NCBI RefSeq assembly: GCF_000715075.1 | Contig: NC_134093.1 | Coordinates: forward strand, 95,650,826 to 95,714,825 | Length of the DNA: 64,000 nt | DNA from: Nicotiana tabacum | Taxonomy: Eukaryota; Streptophyta; Magnoliopsida; Solanales; Solanaceae | Direction of reading: 5' to 3' | Notes under the pieces: generated by a model | The model's database searches: none | The model's input: the letters and a program-made list of their open reading frames with translations, nothing else | What the model was told of the DNA's origin: nothing | In this document: positions 1 through 10,139 of the stretch, piece by piece | Position numbering within the stretch: the first letter of the stretch is position 1 | How the letters are laid out: each line of letters begins with the position of its first letter | Program-made: the position numbers and the translations under genes

Positions 1-490
1 GAAATAAATAATTTTTCGGAAAGTGTTGATTTTGTGGTCCAAATGCCATTAAACCATTATTTTTCCGAAAATAATTTTTTCGAAAATAATTTTTCCGGAA
101 TTGTTTTTACTTTTTTCGGAATAAGTGTTATTTTTGTATTTTTTAAAAAAATTCGGAAAAATATTTTTTTCGGAAATTATTTTTTCAGAAAATAATTTTT
201 CAAGATTTTTTTTTACTTTTTTCGGAATAAGTGTTGATTTTGTATTTTAAAAAAAATTTCGAAAAAATAATTTTGCCATGTTGGATTGCTTAGGTGGATG
301 GCCATGTAAGCAAATCTAACCCAGTTGGACTGTCATGTCACCTTTAATGACAAGACTAACAGTTTAAGGGTATTTGTAGTCCAAAAAATAGACGGCAAGG
401 ATATTTTTGGTACCAAAAACAAATGGAGGGTATTTTTGAGCTATTTCAGATTAGTTCAAGGGCATTTTTGGCAATTTTCCTATGTGCCAT
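1..490. repeat. AT-rich repeat with ~105-bp tandem units
   Basis: This stretch has no gene. It is rich in A and T with many short inverted words built on TTTTTCGGAAA. A segment starting TTTTACTTTTTTCGGAATAA near 107 recurs near 211, so the tandem period is about 105 bp. From about 330 to 480 the sequence is a phrase-like repeat (GGTATTTTTGG, GAGGGTATTTTTGAGC) that abuts the gag remnant. I cannot assign it to a named family. Confidence 0.55.
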
Positions 491-1750
491 TAAAGGGAAC
501 GACGAGATCGAATCTGTATTATCAAAAACATTTGGTGAAACCCTGTCAAAGGGAGCAATGATATGGTATCATAATTTACTGTCTAACTCTATCGATTCTT
601 TTGCTATGCTTGCAGATTCTTTCGTAAAAGCACATGCTGGAGCCATAAAGGTCGAGACCAGGAAGCCGAACCTTTTCAAGGTAAGATAAAAGATAACGAG
701 ATGCTAAGAGAATTCGTATCTCGTTTCCAAATGGAACATTAAGGCATCTACACACTCCCTTATTGAAAAGATTGTTAATATTCATATATAGATACAGGAG
801 AAATTATCCTTTTGTGAGCCTTGTACATTGATTCATTTTGCTTATCCGTAAATTATTTTCTACTTAGTTTGGTTTGTATTTCATTCCTTTTTTTACAGTC
901 AATATTCGATATTTTTCTACATACTTTTCCGATTTGTACCAAGCTATACCACGTATCCTTAGAACTACGTATAAATTCAACTCTATCCGTTTTTCGGGTA
1001 AGCAGTTTGACAGATTTACCGCCAGTCATAGACGATTGGGCTGTTCAAGCTTTCACTCAAGGTCTAAAATAACGAAGCTCGGTGGCTTCAAGGCAGTTGA
1101 AGCAGAACCTGATCGAGTACCCAGCTATCACCTGGGTCGATGTAAACAATCGGTATCAATCGAAGATCAGAGTTGAAGACGACCAGTTGGGTTCTGGGTC
1201 CGTTATTAAAAGGGGCATCAACCGAAAATCAAGGCCGATCAGGGACCGATACCACATGTATAATGAAGATCATAGGGGTAACGAACCAAGACGTAACCCC
1301 GTACAAAGCGATAAAAGAGGTGATCGAGGCCAAGGGTCTCGGGGGTTGATGAATAGGAACAGGTTCGACAGGCATACCGGACCTAAGGAAGCACCACGGT
1401 TATCGGAATATAACTTCAACATTGATGCATCCGCCATCGTATCGACTATCGGACGCATCATAGATACTAAATGACCTCGACCTCTGCAGACCGATCCTGC
1501 CCAGAGGAATCCCAATCAAATGTGCGAATACCATGGCACTCATGGCTAGAGAATGGAAGATTGCAGGCAACTGGGAGAGGAGGTAGCCCGGTTATTCAAT
1601 AAAGGGCACCTTCGAGAATTTTTAAGTGACCGGGCCAAAAACCATTTCAAAAACCATTTTAAAAATAGGGATTTCAGTAGACAAAACGAACAAGAAGAAC
1701 CACAACATATCATCCATATGATCATTGGTGGGGTCGATACCCCCAGGGGT
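491..1750 (+). pseudogene. gag of Tat-like element, broken
   Basis: This is the retrotransposon capsid/nucleocapsid region. Recognisable pieces in order are GNDEIESVL and FGETLSKGAMIWYHNL (from about 498), DSFVKAHAGAIKV (about 620-655), then after an interruption DLPPVIDDWAVQAFTQGLK (1014-1070), RQLKQNLIEYPAITWVDV, and a nucleocapsid-like CEYHGTHG..MEDC near 1525-1565. The reading frame has at least three changes and several stops, and the start codon and N-terminus are missing. A short in-frame duplication (NHFKNHFKNR, about 1640-1668) is visible. The break at 731-1004 is an inserted LTR segment; the capsid frame is recognisable on both sides. Confidence 0.75.
731..1004 (+). repeat. R-U5-like LTR segment inside gag
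   Basis: This segment is a close direct copy of 4621-4892, the last ~272 bases of the element's own 3' LTR. It starts at the shared word ATGGAAC and ends at the LTR terminal CA. The gag frame reads RFQME before it and DLPPV after it, so it interrupts gag. Its left edge falls about 30 bases downstream of the LTR TATA box, where transcription should start. It therefore matches R-U5 rather than a random LTR piece. The following GTTTG resembles the start of a primer-binding site. Confidence 0.8.
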
Positions 1751-1752
1751 CG

Positions 1753-2352
1753 GTGCTTAAATGCACTAAGATGTCGATTGTAAGAGAGAAACGATCCCAG
1801 ACTCAAGATTATACACCCATAGGAACCTTGTCCTTTAATGATGAAGATGCAGAAGGAGTCATGCGACCCCACAACGATGCACTGGTAATATCTGTACTTA
1901 TGAATAAAACTCAAGTTAAGCGTGTGTTAATTGACCCAGGTAGTTCGGCCAACATTATTAGATCGAAGGTCGTAGAGCAGCTCGGTCTGCAGGATCAAGT
2001 CATGCCCGCAACCCTGGTTCTAAATGGATTCAATATGTCATGTGAAACTACTAAGGGCGAGATAATTCTGCCAATAAACGTGGCCGGAACCATCCAAGAA
2101 ATGAAGTTTCACGTAATCGAAGGCGACATGAGCAATAACGCCCTTTTTGGAAGACCGTGGATCCACAATATGAGAGTTGTACCCTCGACCCTCCACCAGG
2201 TTCTGAAATTCCCAACATCAGAGGGAGTCAAAATGGTCTATAGAGAGCAACCGGCCGCGAAAGAGATGTTTGTCGTCGATGAAGTAATTCTGATATCTTC
2301 ACTATCATCGACAAAAGGATCAGATTCAAAGGGGAAACGGAATACCAAATAG
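1753..2352 (+). pseudogene. gypsy aspartic protease region
   Basis: This is the best preserved frame of the Tat-like element, about 199 codons. It corresponds to the retropepsin-like protease that cleaves the polyprotein. The active-site region reads VLIDPGSSANII (about residues 56-67), with DPGS in place of the usual D-T/S-G. It is followed by VLNGFNMSCETTKGEI and GDMSNNALFGRPWIHNMR, the flap and C-terminal features of plant gypsy proteases. The ATG at its start is internal to the ancestral gag-pol frame and is probably not a real start. The frame ends at a TAG at 2350-2352. Confidence 0.75.
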
Positions 2353-2900
2353 CAATCACAAACGTCAGCTTCGACCCAACTAGAGAATCAGAAGACCGAC
2401 GAAGATGATGAACATGGGATCCCTCGATCCTTCGTGGTCCCCTATGATTCCGATGCTACCCATTCAATGGTTGAAGAACTGGAGAAAATCACGTTAATCA
2501 AACATCTGCCCAAACGAAAGGTATACCTGGGCACGGGGTTAAATCCCGAGCTCATGAAAAAGCTTATTCAATTTTTTATATCTAACATGAACTATTTTGC
2601 TTGGTCCCAACTCGACATAACAAGGATCCCACCGGAGATAGCCACTTATAGACTAAGCTTGGATCCAAAATTTCATCCGATAAAACAAAAAAGAAGGCCT
2701 TAGTCCGAGGTCAAACATGCCTTCATCAAAGACGAGGTAACCAAACTTCTTAAAATAGGATCCATTCGGGAAGTAAAATACCCCGAATGGCTAGCAAATA
2801 TGGTGGTAGTCCCTAAAAGGGGGAACAAACTTAGAATGTGCATAGATTATAAAGACCTGAATAAAGCATGCCCTAAGGATTCTTTTCCTTTGCCTAAATA
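2353..2900 (+). pseudogene. N-terminal part of gypsy reverse transcriptase, truncated
   Basis: The frame from 2434 contains the pre-RT linker and the RT start: IPPEIATYRLSLDPKFHPIKQ, a TAG at 2701, then EVTKLLKIGSIREVKYPEWLA, LRMCIDYKDLNKACPKDSFPLP. These are the finger motifs of gypsy RT. The sequence leaves the family pattern just after SFPLP, at about 2898. The catalytic YxDD palm, RNase H and integrase are absent. The next bases belong to the antisense ORF on the other strand, so this is a deletion breakpoint. It is non-functional. Confidence 0.8.
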
Positions 2901-3807
2901 AGAAACGCTTTGCAAAGTCAACAAAGACGTGGGAAAGAAGCTTACCATGTGTTTTGGCCTCCCATGGACCTTTGATAAATCGCGCCACGAGCACTCGGCA
3001 TATGTAGAGGTCGAGGCTAGGTCCCGTACCCAACTCTTAAGGTTAGGAATTGCACCGGGCATCCAAGCAACCGCTACATCACGGAAAAGGATATCAGTGA
3101 CAAAGAAACGAAGAAGCAAAACAATAGGAGCTAACAATAGAATTGTACTTACGCCTCATATTTCATTTATCGGGAAATGGCATCTTCTCGGCCGTGATAA
3201 GGTCGGAAGTCTTCACTCGAACGAACCGGCTCATCCAACCTCAATCCTTATCCTCGTCTATGCTCGAGAATAGTACTTTGGTAGCTCAGCATTGAAGTTT
3301 TATTAACCCATCTTGATAGAGACGGGGGCTGTATAACCTGATAAGGTGGTCGAGTGTAAAAGGCACCCCCTCGACTTTGCTCACGAAAAATCAGAGCAGG
3401 ATAACGATTTGCCAAAAAGAAGGGTGAATTTGTCCTAGGGTTATTTGATACTGGCGGCAGAAGTCAACAACAACGGGATCGAGGGGGCTCAACGTGAAAG
3501 TGTAAGTGTACACACTTAAAAACCCTTCTGCATAGGTGGTGATATCTTCTTCGGGAGCCGGGATCACCACTTCTTTATTTTCCTAGTTGCAATCTTTCCT
3601 TACCTGCTTGAGGTATATCTCAGTTATCGAGTATATATACCTCGACACTGGCTCATATCGACCGGGTACCGACGAGGCTTTATCAGTCTTAAAATCAGAA
3701 GTGAGAACACACTCCTCAGGTTGTGGCTCCACCGGTGTTTTGTCACCGGCAGGCCGCGATGAAGAGACGTTCTCTTTCTGAGGAACAGTTTTTAACGTTT
3801 TGGCCAT
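2901..3807 (-). pseudogene. antisense ORF of Tat-like element, degenerate
   Basis: Read on the minus strand from an ATG at 3807, the protein starts MAKTLKTVPQKENVSSSRPA and continues VLTSDFKTDKASSVPGRYEP. A stop follows at about 3583. Homologous sequence continues through stops and frameshifts: FCRQYQITLGQIHPSFWQIV, FFVSKVEGVPFTLDHLIRLY, WMPGAIPNLKSWVRDLASTS and ending near HVFVDFAKRF at about 2900. This is the long ORF found in many Solanaceae Tat elements between integrase and 3' LTR, opposite in direction to gag-pol. Its function is unknown to me. It lies just inside the 3' LTR and is cut off by the same deletion that removed RT. Confidence 0.75.
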
Positions 3808-4174
3808 CTAAATTTCTGTGAACAAAGATTAGAAGTATTTTGGTGTTTTGAGAAGAAATTTCAGTGAAAATCACATAATTGCAGATGAACTCAGAAGATA
3901 CGAAAAAGAACTTAGGAGATTTGGAGTTTGGAGATCTAAAAGTAAAAAATAGTAAAGAGAGGAGCTATTTATATAGTTGGAAATGGCGGTTCAATATCAG
4001 CAGTGGCCGACTATTGTCTGACACACATTTAATGCCTTGGTAACTGAACCGACGGGACAGTTATCACATACGTCATGGTCGAGCTCGATGCAAACGTCAG
4101 TGTATATTTAGTCGTATCATTGGAAAATCATGTCGTTTCGTGCCACATTCTTCCCGAGAAACTAGGGGACTATC
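3808..4174. other. Untranslated region of Tat-like element, with polypurine tract
   Basis: This lies between the antisense ORF start and the 3' LTR. No gene is visible. On the minus strand it would be the leader/promoter of the antisense ORF: CTATTTATATAG at about 3965-3976 is TATA-like and about 160 bases upstream of the minus-strand ATG at 3807. The end of the region holds AACTAGGGGAC (about 4160-4170), a plausible polypurine tract just before the 3' LTR. Confidence 0.5.
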
Positions 4175-4892
4175 TGTATACGGTCAAAATCGGTTTTGCC
4201 CTTCATGTAATTAGTCAAGATTGGAATACGATCGACCGAGGGTCATTTTCGTAATCCCGAGATAAGATCAGAGGTCGAGTTACCAAGCTCAAGATTCAGG
4301 GACCGATCAATACTGAGCTCGAGTCCAAATCGAACTATGATGTGGAGTGATGTTATCGAACTCAAGATCCGAGCCCGAGTCAATACCAAGCTCGAGTCAG
4401 TATCGAGCTCGAAATCTGGAAATCTACCAATATCAAGTCCGACCAAGATCGAGATTAGAGACAAGAGTCGTTGTAGCCACACTTGGGGAGAGAATCTCGG
4501 CGGAAATTAAGGAAAAGCTAAATTAATTAATCTATCATTAGATCCCCACTATGTATTTTTTATTATATCCAAAGTAGGATCCCTCCACTATAAAAGAGTG
4601 GCTATCATTTATGTAAAAGGATGGAACATTAAGGCATCTACATGCTCCCTTATTGAAAAGATTGTTGATATTCATATATAGATATAGGAGAAATTATCTT
4701 TTTGTGAGCCTTGTATATTGATTCATCTTGCTTATCCGTAAATTATTTTCTACTTAGTTTGGTTTGTATTTCATTCCTTTTTTACAGTCAATATTCGATA
4801 TTTTTCTACATACTTTTTCGATTTGTACCAAGTTATACCACGTATCCTTATAACTACGTATAAATTCAACTCTATCCGTTTTCGGGTAAACA
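4175..4892 (+). repeat. 3' LTR of Tat-like element
   Basis: This LTR of about 718 bp begins TGTATACGG next to a purine tract and ends GGGTAAACA. Its last 272 bases are the source-type sequence for the copy at 731-1004. A TATA box (TATAAAAG) lies at 4589-4596. The left third carries many GAGCTCGA/TCGAGCTC-like words. No matching 5' LTR exists in the window, so age cannot be read from LTR divergence. Confidence 0.75.
4589..4596 (+). promoter_or_regulatory. TATA box of Tat-like LTR
   Basis: TATAAAAG inside the LTR. About 30 bases downstream is 4621, the first base of the segment that reappears in gag at 731, which fits a transcription start at or near 4620. Confidence 0.6.
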
Positions 4893-5739
4893 TAGTTATC
4901 CCTACAGTTAGTACATTTTTCCAACAACACATAATTAAGAAAAATCAATCTTATTCTTGTATCACTTGAATGCATATTCAGATTCAAAATGGTTGGATAA
5001 TTTGAGCAATAACAACTATTATATTAGTCGAACTATTATGGTTTCATATCAAAAGACTTTTCATAAAAGACCAATTGGTACCACGGTATAAAAACAATGG
5101 GGCAACCCACCCCAATTGGTTATTATAGGGAGAAACCAGCGATAAAATTGCAGAGCTAAAGGCGGTTAGATATATGATCATCAACACTACTCTACAAATA
5201 AGTTGACTTACGCCACACTATTCTAACATTGCCCCAGAGAGAGAGAAAATTTTATTAGTCAGAGCAAAATGACATAAATTCGAAACTAAGTTAAATAGAA
5301 TATCGGTATAAATGTACAAAAAATCTGCACCTGATATTTGCTTATATTGAAGTTGCAGAAGTCTTCTTTCCAGCGCATAAATTACTAAAGAAAATCATTG
5401 ATAATTAGACCTCCCTGTAAATGACAAATGAAAAGAATAATATAAACAAATAACTTTTAGAAACTTTTTGTACCTTGCCAATCAAAACAGGAAGTATGGT
5501 TGAATTTGTTACATAACCCATGCCTGTAACGATAATAGCTAGCTTGCCAAGTTTCTTTAATTTCATATATTAGCCAAATTTCTGTATATTACAGCACATG
5601 GCATGAAAATGAAAATAAACATAAAATGTGTTCTTATGATTATTTTGCTTTGTAAACATGTGTTCCTTTGATACAACCTATAACATCATGGGTTGTAGTA
5701 ACACAATACAAATTGTGACAGACACTTCTTGCTTGACTT
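4893..5739. other. Intergenic, no feature seen
   Basis: AT-rich sequence without a credible coding frame, RNA gene or clear terminal repeat. Confidence 0.5.
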
Positions 5740-6401
5740 AGGGTGTGTTTGGTATGACGGAAAATGTTTTTCGTGAAAAATATTTTCCAAGAAAATGTTT
5801 TCTTGAAAAACAAGTAGTAATCTTATTCATTTTTCGGTGTTTGGTACGCGTAAACTTCCAAATACATAAACCTCCAAACTCATAACTTTGGAACTTGTAA
5901 AATTTCGAACATATAAACCGAAAGATGAAAAAACTAAAACTGAAAATATATAAAAAAAATATTTTTTTTCGGGAAGGGGGGGGGGGGGAGGTGGGGAGTG
6001 CGGAAAAACGAAAAAACAGAAATTTAAAATTACAAAACAAAAAGTAAAAAAAAAAAGAAAATTTTGTGCGGGGGTAGGGCAGTGGGGGTGGGATTTGGCG
6101 GGGTGAGGGTGGATGGTGCAGAAAAACGAAAAAACAGAATTTTGAAATTACAAATTTTTTTTGGGGGGGAGGTTAGTAGGGTGGGTGGTGACAAAAAAAA
6201 ACTGAAATTTGAAAAAACAAAAGCCTTTTCTGAGAGAGGGGGTGGGGTGGGTAGGCATAGGGTGGGGTTAGGTGGGTGGGGTGTGGGGTGGGTTGGTGAG
6301 GGTGGGGAATAGAGTGAGGAAGGTTGAGAAGGAGTTTTGGAAAATATTTTCCCTTCTCTTGATAAGGAAAATATTTTCCTACAATTGGAGAAAAATATTT
6401 T
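5740..6401. repeat. Low-complexity repeat with AAAATATTTTCC words and G-rich tracts
   Basis: The block begins GGGTGTGTTTGGTATGACGG, typical of dispersed plant MITE-like repeats. It contains many AAAATATTTTCC/GGAAAATATTTT inverted words near both ends (5760-5830 and 6338-6395). A run of G (about 5977-5989) and a GGTGGGG-rich stretch (6065-6310) lie between. No clean outer inverted repeat or target duplication is visible, so the class is uncertain. Open frames here are artefacts of the biased composition. Confidence 0.5.
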
Positions 6402-6424
6402 GGGAATTTCGGGTCGTGACAAGT

Positions 6425-6436
6425 TGGTATCAGAGT
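6425..6436 (+). promoter_or_regulatory. Primer-binding site (tRNA-iMet type)
   Basis: TGGTATCAGAGT lies three bases after the LTR-terminal CA at 6420-6421. It matches the initiator-tRNA-Met primer-binding site used by most plant gypsy and copia elements, with the last base changed from C to T. Confidence 0.8.
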
Positions 6437-6977
6437 TCTAGGTTCATAGGTGCTAGGAGTCGTAAGCAGACTTAGTAGAGTCTTGCGGATCGATACGGAG
6501 ACGTTTGTACTTATCTTCGAGAGGCTACGGAAACTATTAGGAAATTCCACTTCTTTCATTCCTTATCGTGCAACATTGATTCAGCTTGAAACATATATCT
6601 CATATTCCTTTTTATTCACTCGTGTATGACATTGCACACTCGGTATCAGTTGTGCGCCGATGGTTCGTGATGCTGCAGATGGACTATGAGGGAGCCAGAG
6701 ATGCTCAAACTTTGTCTCAACGTGTGGTCCCGATTGAAGGTGCGGATGTATTGAAAGATCACTCAGTGATTCACGTGGGGGTGCAGCGAATCCAGGCATC
6801 TGGTTGATGAGTACGAGCTGTAAAGATTAATTTTATGGATCATCGGACATTGTGACCTATGACTTCGCACCAAGTGTGGGATTCCACTATTAATGGACAG
6901 ATTGCGGGGTCATGTGTTATATCAGTTTTGGCCTCAGATGTATATATGTGGTATTGAAAGGCTCCCCAAAATTTGCA
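6437..6977 (+). other. Leader of Tekay-type element, gag start lost
   Basis: This is internal sequence between the primer-binding site and the solo-LTR insertion. GGATCGATACGGAGACG at about 6488-6504 matches, reverse-complemented, the leader of the other Tekay element (CGTCTCCGTACCGATCC near 62501). A short frame at 6586-6807 has no family motif. The gag start cannot be located. Confidence 0.5.
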
Positions 6978-7683
6978 TGTAACGACCCGGCCGGTCGTTT
7001 GAGTATTACAATCCCGTTTTCCTATCTACTGCTCAATTTATTCTTTACAGTTGTTATATGACTTGTCGGGGTAATTGGTTCGGGTCCGATGGGATTTTGG
7101 AATGAATTGGAACACTTAATTTCAAGGTTTAAAGCTTAAGTTAAAATAGTGACTGGATGTCGACTTATGTGTAAACGACCCCGGATTTGAATTTTGATTG
7201 TTCCGTTAGCTCCGTTGGATGATTTCGGACTTAGGAGCGTGTCCGGATTGTGATTCGGAGGTCCATAGTGGAATTAGGCTTGAAATGGCAAAAACTGAAT
7301 TTTTGAGAAGTTTGACCGGGGAGTTGACTTTTTGATATCGGGGTCGAATTCTGATTCTAGAAATTGGAACATTTCCTTTATGTCATTTATGACATGTGTG
7401 CAAAATTTGAGGTCAATCGGACTTGATTTGATAGGTTTCGGTGTTGAATGTAAAAGTTAAAAGTTCTTAGTTTCATTAGGCTTGAATTGGGGTATGATTC
7501 ATGGTTTTAGCATTGTTTGAGGTGATTTGAGGGTTCGACTAAGTTCGTATGATATTTTAGTACTTGATGGTGTGTTTGGTTGAGGTCCCGGGGGCCTCGG
7601 TTGAGTTTTGGATGGTTAACAGAATGAGTTTTGAACTTGAAACTTTGCTGAAATTTTCTGATGCATGTGTCTGGTTTCCTTCT

Positions 7684-7975
7684 TTGCGTTCGCGAGTGGG
7701 TTCTCGCGTTCGCGAAGGGGAACTTAAGGCAGGTAATATTTGCTCTTCGCATTCGCGAGTGGGGTCTCGCGTTCGCAAAGAGAAGTTGGGGGCAGGCGAG
7801 GTTGTTCATTGCGTTTGCGAAAGGGAAAATAGCTGGTGAGGATTTTTCCCTTCGCGTTCGCGAAGGTTCGCTCGTAAAGCATCGCGTTCGCGAGCTGTGA
7901 CTCGTTTTCGTGAAGGGAAATATTTGGACAACACAATTTTGTGCTTCACGAACGCGAGGGACATGTCGCGTTCGT
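7684..7975. repeat. Hairpin-forming CTTCGCG/CGCGAAG repeats in solo LTR
   Basis: Many copies of variants of GCGTTCGCGAAG occur in both orientations. The cleanest is CTTCGCGTTCGCGAAG at 7850-7865, a 7-bp perfect stem around TT. Others are at about 7706-7721, 7745-7782, 7883-7899 and 7940-7975. The block begins about 700 bases into the LTR. Confidence 0.8.
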
Positions 7976-9082
7976 GAAGAAGGAATGCCTGAACAGAATG
8001 TTTAAATTCTGAAAATGGGACGAATTTTCTATTTTTAACGGATTTGAGCTCGGGAAGAGGCGATATTTGGCAGATTTTCAAGAAAACAAATAATGGGGTA
8101 AGTGTTCTTAACTCATTATTGATCAAATTACCCGAATCCATGGTTGTTTTTAACATTTAATGGGTGAATTAAGTTGAAAAGTTTAGAAAATCCTCTTGGT
8201 TTAATTTGAAGATTTGAGGGTCGAGTTGATGTCAGAATTAGGTAAAATTGGTATGGTTAGACTCATGGTTGAATGGGCTTTCGGATTTTGTAGCTTTTAT
8301 CGGGTTCCGAGACGTGGTCCCCACAGGCAATTTTGGGTGAAATTTCGGATTTTGATGGAAAAATTATATTTTCATATAGAATTAATTCCTATAATTTTTA
8401 TTGACTGAATCGGATTATTTGTGGCTAAATTCAAGGCGTTTGGAGGCCGATTCGTGAGGCAAAGGCATTGTAGAATAAAGAATTACACGGTTTGTGGTAA
8501 GTAACAATTCTAAATTTGGTCCTAAGGGTATGAAACCCCGGATTATGTGTTATGTGACCGGTTTTGAGGTGACACACATGCTAGGTGACGGGCATGTGGG
8601 CGTGCACCATATGAATTGTGACTTGGTCAATTCAATGGAACTATGTAGTTGAATAATCCGTTGATATCCGTATATTTTTTCCACGTATTTAGAGAAATTA
8701 ATCTATAAATCATATTTAAACTATGTGTTGACATTGTTGGGATCCATAGAGGCCGTGTACATGTTGAATTATCTGCTAAATTGCGGTTTCATACTCAGTT
8801 ACGATTTTTACTCGCATATTACATCTCAGTCTCTCTCTTATTCATTATTGATGCATCATATCATTGCGGTTGGGCTGCTTATCATGATTTTCGAGAGCCC
8901 GAGAGACGGGAGAGGTTGATGACTAATTGAGGCCGAGGGCCTAATTGTGGGGATATTTATGGGATCGGGCTGCACGCTGCAACATGTTTCATTGATTTAT
9001 GCCATGATTGGCTTGTTATAACGCTTGGGCTGAAGGATCCCCTCCGGAGTTTGTACATACCCCTAGTGAGCGCAGGTACCTA

Positions 9083-9172
9083 CTGAGTGCGAGTGCCGAG
9101 TACCGAGTGCTGAGTGATTGAGAGGAATGAGTGACTGTGAGGTTGGAGTGAATGAGAGGACTGAGTGACTGT
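9083..9172. repeat. GAGTG-rich minisatellite in solo LTR
   Basis: The pentamer GAGTG or close variants recurs roughly every 7-15 bases (GAGTGCGAGTGCCGAGTACC and onward). The matching place in the third Tekay LTR (about 55200-55260, minus strand) has a similar degenerate series. Confidence 0.6.
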
Positions 9173-10139
9173 TACTCTGAGAGGATGCATTGATTTCATT
9201 ATTGCTACATTTCAGCTGTCATATATCACTGTTTTGGAAATTTCTGAAAGATATTATCTTCTGTTTCAGTCGAAGTTGATATGAAATTACTGTGAAATTT
9301 TAAATGATGCATGCCTACCCTTTTTTTATTGAAAATTACTGTATTTGGACTTAGGTGTGAAGCTCGTCACTACTTTCAGTTCTTATTTATTATTGTTACT
9401 TACTGAGGTGGTTGTACTCATACTGCACCCTGCACTTCGTGTTCAGATCCAGGTGATTTCGGACACAGTGCGTGTTGATTCTTTCGCACAGTTGATTTTT
9501 CGAGATTCAGAGATAGCTGTCGTATTTCGCAGACCTCGTCTCTCCTTCCCTATCTCCTTATTTACTGTATTTGGTCTCAGACTATTATAGACCGTATTTT
9601 CCAGACTTGTAATGTATAGATGCTCATGTACTCAGTGACACCGGGTTTTGGGAGTGTATTTGTATCTGTAATTGTGAGGTCTTTTATTGAATTAAAATTA
9701 TTATATTTTCAAACTTAAAAGAAAAATGTGGGTTATTGATGTTGTCGGCTTGCCTAGTACTGAGATAGGCGCCATCATGATAGGTGTAATTTTGGGTCGT
9801 GACATTGCACATGTTTAAGGCCTGGGATTTTGCATGGGATAATGATGGGACTTGCTGTATGTCTGCGTCAATAATCCTATACTTCAGAATCAAAGGAGTT
9901 AGAGAAACAACTCCAAATTTACAGAAAGTCTATTCAGCATGGGCATCTCGGTTGCGGCATTATGTGGTGCTTCAGAGGAAGTATGGTGGTTGATAAGCTT
10001 CTGGTCTACGTGGTTCGTGCCAAGATTTATCTGTATGTAGCTTTACTTTTGGGATTGTTGTGTACAAATATGGGGGGAAGTGTTATGCCAAGGAAGAATC
10101 AAGGAGTATGTGAAGAAATAAGTCAGCTCGGCGGTGTTG

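Larger units (their letters stand above)
491..4892 (+). mobile_element. Tat-like Ty3-gypsy retrotransposon remnant
   Basis: The order is gag, aspartic protease, start of reverse transcriptase, antisense ORF, polypurine tract and 3' LTR, which is the layout of plant Tat-lineage gypsy elements. The 5' LTR and the start of gag are missing. Most of RT, RNase H and integrase has been deleted at about 2900, where the pol frame runs straight into the end of the antisense ORF. The gag is interrupted by an LTR-derived segment. It cannot be autonomous. The lineage call rests on the antisense ORF and on protein motifs recognised by eye. Confidence 0.8.
6978..9804 (+). mobile_element. Solo LTR of a Tekay-type gypsy element
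   Basis: This 2,827-bp LTR starts TGTAACGACCCGGCC and ends TTTTGGGTCGTGACA. It is flanked by the perfect 5-bp direct repeat TTGCA (6973-6977 and 9805-9809). The target duplication plus the absence of any internal retroelement sequence shows a complete insertion that collapsed by LTR-LTR recombination. It sits inside the leader of an older related element. It carries a cluster of CTTCGCG-type palindromes (7684-7975), a hairpin unit near 8966 and a GAGTG-rich minisatellite near 9083-9172. Frames inside it are not genes. Confidence 0.92.

Noticed and set aside
1546..1914. 122-codon minus-strand frame in the Tat-like element
   Set aside because: It lies opposite recognisable gag/protease sequence and has no family match of its own; the true antisense ORF of this element is further downstream.
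5014..5230. Possible RNA gene near ATTGGTACCACGG
   Set aside because: I could not fold it into a tRNA cloverleaf or match a known small RNA.
6030..6559. Several 80-130-codon frames on both strands over the G-rich block
   Set aside because: They are proline/serine or glycine/valine low-complexity products of a GGTGGGG-biased sequence, overlapping in several frames, with no domain.
7684..7975. Possible CRISPR-like array because of regularly repeated palindromes
   Set aside because: The repeats are variable, not separated by unique spacers of constant length, and lie in a plant LTR.
7507..8156. Overlapping frames of 70-116 codons in the solo LTR
   Set aside because: They are driven by the GC-rich inverted words of the LTR and lie wholly inside a non-coding LTR.
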